Shown: positions 29,558 to 32,430 of the stretch, one piece after another
Layout: every line of letters begins with the position of its first letter
How positions within the stretch are numbered: position 1 is the stretch's first letter
Source: a virus
Strand: one strand, 5' to 3'
Virus record (IMG/VR): IMGVR_UViG_3300025305_000072
Span: 1 to 32,430 of that record
Length of the DNA stretch: 32,430 nucleotides
Made by a program: the position numbers and the translations under genes
The notes under the pieces: model-generated
The model's input: only the letters and a program-made list of their open reading frames with translations
What the model was told of the DNA's origin: nothing
The model's database searches: none

Positions 29558-32414
29558 ATGGTTCCGGCAAAACTTCCTGTAAGTCGAGAGGAGGAGGCTG
29601 TTGTGGTGAGCCCGTCCGTCCCATCCTTACCTCGTCCTGCATTTGTTCTAGTATTGCGGCACCCTCATCCGTATTTCCATTACCTAGCCCACTGACCACG
29701 TCGGCAGCCACGATAAATTCGCCCTTGCTGAGAGCTACTGGCTGCGCTTCAGGGGTACCAGTATCGGCTGTAACAAGAACGTCATCTGCCATGCCGTCGC
29801 CCTCACCTGTCAGTAGTCCGCCTTCTTGCATGGGCATTTCCGGCCTTCCTAACTGCTGGGGTACCTGCATAGGCGGCATTGCCTGCTGAGTAGGTGGTGC
29901 CAATCCCTCTGCTAGTTTCAATAACTCTTCTTCGCCAAAGGCTTCTATATATCCCTGAATAATTTCAGCACTGCCCGGATCGTTTGGAGACATCAACGCC
30001 TTTCTGACTGCTGCCTCGACCTGACCCATTAATCCAGCGTCTATAGCACCACCTTCTGCCCTCCTGATGGGTGGCGCATAACTTTCAACGCGAGGTCTCT
30101 GGTTCATTCGCTGTAACATATCCGCAGTAGCACCAGATCCCGGAACGCCAGACCTCCTGAAGTCAGCCGCTGTTACGGGCATATTGGCGGGATCAAATCC
30201 CGGCCCGAATATTGTCGGCCCCTGAGTCTGTGCTGGCTGCCTTCTCTCGTCGAACAACCCAAGACTCGGTGGTGGAGGCGGCGGCGGTGCAGGGGCAGCA
30301 GGCGGCTGAGTTGTTGCCGGTTGGGTCGGAGTCGTTGGCCTACGTCCGCCTCTTCCTCCTCCTCTACGCCCCCCTCCTCTACGGCCTCCTCCTCTTTGTG
30401 TGCCCCTCGGTATTCGTGTACTAGCTAAGTCGGGATCTCCTGTTTCTCCGGGTCCGCCCCTGTCAAAGTCCTCATCAGTCATGTCCAGCCCCAGTCCCAT
30501 GCTCATTGGGTCAATTCCCATCATGGGCGGTGGTGGAGGTGGTAGAGGTGCTGCTGCTGCCGTTTCTGGAACAACATCGGAAATATCATCTATATCCATA
30601 CCCGGAGGTGGTGGTCCCATTGGTGGCGGACCAGCCATGGGCGTCACTTGAGGGCCACCACCCGGAGGTGTTTCGCCTGCCATCGCCGCCCTACGACGTT
30701 CACGTTCAAGGGGGCTTGGAATCGAGGAGGGTATGCTCGCCAGCATATCTCGCGTTAAGCCCGGAAATCCGCTAACGGTAGGTGCCGATGGAGGTCCCAT
30801 CGGAGGCTCCACACCCGGAGGTGGCATTGGCGGTGCCATCGGTGGAGCAGGTGGACCAGCCATTGGTGGCGCTGCCATGGGCGGTGGAGGTATAGCCGGA
30901 GGCGGCACTGGAGGGGCACCACCCGCTGGCGGAAGGTCCATAGGTGGCATTTGCGGAGGTACTGCGGCCATTGTGTCTGGTATAACATCAGCCATTTCCT
31001 CTAATCCCGGTCCCGGTGGTGCCGCTTCTACTGGAGGCAATACAGGGGCCGGAGGTGGAGGCTCAATGGGAGGTGCCGCAGGCGGTGGAGCAACTGGCGG
31101 TGCCATTGGCATTGGAGCCGGAGGAGCCGCAACTGGCGGAGCCGGAGGCATTGGAGCCGGAGGAGCTACTACTGGAGCAGCAGGCGGGGGCGGAGCCACT
31201 GGTGCTTGTGGCACTGGTGGCGGCGCAGCCGCTACTGTTTCCGGCGCAGCTTCCGCGACTTCTTGCATTAATTTTTGTTGCTCAACAACTTGATCAGCCT
31301 CATCGGCTTGTTGTTCTGCCTGAAGAGCTTCTATCTCGGCTATCTCTTTTTCTTCTGATCCCTTCTCTTTAGTAACAGCTTTCCTTGCATCCTCAACCCT
31401 AGTTTTTGCCTGTTTTGCCAACTTTTTGGCCTGCTCATCTATTGCCGAAAAATCGCCGACAGGAGGAATTGCTTCTGGTATTATCGGTGGCAATTCCATC
31501 GGTGGCGCAGCGACAGGAGCCGGTTGCGGGAACATAGCTGGAGGAGCATATGGCATAGTAGCTGCCATTCCCGGAGGCTGAACAGGTGGTGGTGGAAGCA
31601 TAGGTGGTCCCATGCTAGGTGGCGGTCCCATAGGCGGAGCTACAGGTGGAGCCATAGGCAGCCGTGGTGGAGCAGCAGGAACTGGCATTGCCTGTGCTGG
31701 TCCCATCCTAAACGGTGGGAATCTGCCACCAACCTGATAACCCGGAACCATTCCACCGAAACGTCGTCTGGCGTACAGGCTGTCATATTCTGGAACCATT
31801 CCACCGCCAAAGCGGCCAACCGCAGGTTGAGGCTGTGTTGCTTGTGACCCTAACCCAAACCTTTGCCAAGTATTTGTAGTTACCGGGCCATGTATGGTTC
31901 CTACCTGCCCCGCTTGTGGCATGGCACTGGGGCCACCCATCACACGAGTTCCCCCTCCTCCGCCTGCTCCAACATCAAGACCTTCACTCTCCCTCTGTTC
32001 TTCTAGGCTAGCTTTCTCAGCACTTAATATTGCTGCCAACTGTCCCTTGCTTACTGAACCGCCTCCAGCCTTGAGGGCATTTTCAAGCTTGTCGCCAAAA
32101 CTTAGACCTTTTATTCCACCTTCCTTCCAAGCGTCCTTTGCTGCATTTAAAGCCTTATCGAACGTATAGCCCGTCGCACCCGCTGATAGGGCATCAGTCC
32201 AACTACCACCTGCGACCTTAGTTCCGAGTGCGCTTATACCAGCAGACGCTAGCGGTCCTATACCGGGAATAAATGATACAGCGGCGGGAATAAGTTTCTT
32301 GAAGCCTTTTTTGATACCTCTCCATAAGCCACCAAAGATGAATGCGGGAACATAACCGCCATTGGCGTACACCATTGGGACCTCACCACCATCAGCGAGC
32401 CCGTAAGGAGGCAT
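29538..32414 (-). CDS. Pro/Gly-rich virion protein with RGG tract (958 aa or longer)
   Basis: Two Gly-Gly motifs open the protein (9-29), followed by a membrane-active-looking Ala/Gly helix (about 40-100). Gly-Gly-Met-Val-Pro-Gly-Tyr-Gln-Val-Gly-Gly lies at 220-230. A long Pro/Met/Ala-rich region (about 235-640) contains a coiled coil (321-390). An Arg/Gly-only tract lies at about 673-692, and a conserved end carries Ala-Leu-Ser-Lys-Gly-Glu-Phe-Ile-Val-Ala-Ala-Asp-Val-Val, which I know from marine podovirus structural proteins. In-frame codons before the ATG at 32414 read Ala-Gly-Gly-Gly-His, so the gene may start beyond the window. Confidence 0.65.
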   Translation of the reverse strand: MPPYGLADGGEVPMVYANGGYVPAFIFGGLWRGIKKGFKKLIPAAVSFIPGIGPLASAGISALGTKVAGGSWTDALSAGATGYTFDKALNAAKDAWKEGGIKGLSFGDKLENALKAGGGSVSKGQLAAILSAEKASLEEQRESEGLDVGAGGGGGTRVMGGPSAMPQAGQVGTIHGPVTTNTWQRFGLGSQATQPQPAVGRFGGGMVPEYDSLYARRRFGGMVPGYQVGGRFPPFRMGPAQAMPVPAAPPRLPMAPPVAPPMGPPPSMGPPMLPPPPVQPPGMAATMPYAPPAMFPQPAPVAAPPMELPPIIPEAIPPVGDFSAIDEQAKKLAKQAKTRVEDARKAVTKEKGSEEKEIAEIEALQAEQQADEADQVVEQQKLMQEVAEAAPETVAAAPPPVPQAPVAPPPPAAPVVAPPAPMPPAPPVAAPPAPMPMAPPVAPPPAAPPIEPPPPAPVLPPVEAAPPGPGLEEMADVIPDTMAAVPPQMPPMDLPPAGGAPPVPPPAIPPPPMAAPPMAGPPAPPMAPPMPPPGVEPPMGPPSAPTVSGFPGLTRDMLASIPSSIPSPLERERRRAAMAGETPPGGGPQVTPMAGPPPMGPPPPGMDIDDISDVVPETAAAAPLPPPPPPMMGIDPMSMGLGLDMTDEDFDRGGPGETGDPDLASTRIPRGTQRGGGRRGGGRRGGGRGGRRPTTPTQPATTQPPAAPAPPPPPPPSLGLFDERRQPAQTQGPTIFGPGFDPANMPVTAADFRRSGVPGSGATADMLQRMNQRPRVESYAPPIRRAEGGAIDAGLMGQVEAAVRKALMSPNDPGSAEIIQGYIEAFGEEELLKLAEGLAPPTQQAMPPMQVPQQLGRPEMPMQEGGLLTGEGDGMADDVLVTADTGTPEAQPVALSKGEFIVAADVVSGLGNGNTDEGAAILEQMQDEVRMGRTGSPQQPPPLDLQEVLPEPYGEEYA
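30339..30398 (-). repeat. Arg-Gly-Gly coding repeat
   Basis: About 20 codons encode repeated Arg-Gly-Gly-Gly-Arg units. Arg/Gly tracts bind nucleic acid in many proteins. The DNA is an imperfect CCTCCTC/TACG repeat. Confidence 0.75.
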
Positions 32415-32430
32415 GTGTCCACCCCCAGCC

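Noticed and set aside
30733-31293. Rightward Gly/Ala-rich open frame of 186 codons
   Set aside because: It is the antisense reading of the proline-rich region of the virion protein; its composition is a codon shadow.

Overview
The window reads as about 32 kb of the genome of a tailed bacteriophage, most likely podovirus-like and probably from an uncultured marine phage. The reasons are dense overlapping genes on both strands, a T7 gp4-type primase-helicase, a RusA-type resolvase, a small terminase subunit, a single-strand annealing recombinase module, a holin/endolysin/spanin cassette, and a block of very large, low-complexity virion proteins ending in a 2654-residue polyvalent protein with a zinc-peptidase motif. 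The marine assignment rests on my memory of similar proteins and is an inference. No large terminase, portal, capsid, DNA polymerase or RNA polymerase lies here, so only part of the genome is seen.

Layout. (1) 1-2860, leftward: a small unknown gene, a DUF932-like gene and a GP88-like gene. Each lies downstream of a promoter or promoter-like sequence preceded by a cluster of an 11-bp direct repeat. A 600-bp gene-free region full of dyads follows. (2) 2860-3318, leftward: small terminase. (3) 3487-5932, rightward: nine tiny overlapping genes behind one strong sigma70-like promoter. They look like an early or accessory operon of unknown function. (4) 9919 down to 6089, leftward: RusA, a small membrane protein, primase-helicase, metallophosphoesterase, a winged-helix protein and a double zinc ribbon that lacks a normal start codon. 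(5) 9988-15207, rightward from the divergent intergenic region: two tandem paralogues, a RecB/Cas4-like nuclease, a Sak3/DUF1071-like annealing protein, an SSB-like acidic-tail protein, a ribbon-helix-helix protein, a second PD-(D/E)XK protein, a tiny membrane peptide, an orphan ParB-like protein and small unknowns. (6) 32414 down to 15221, leftward: three virion proteins that share a Gly-Gly...Pro-Gly-Tyr...Gly-Gly motif, the giant polyvalent protein, holin, M15-type endolysin, a spanin-like coiled coil and a DUF7936-like protein.

Modules 4 and 5 would supply replication, recombination and junction resolution. Module 6 would supply internal virion/ejection proteins and lysis. The most unusual signals are the helically phased 11-bp repeats placed at nearly fixed distance upstream of leftward promoters, the zinc-ribbon gene whose likely start is AUA, and the domain content of the giant protein and its neighbours. 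Only operon-level structure and motif matches were used; no database search was run.
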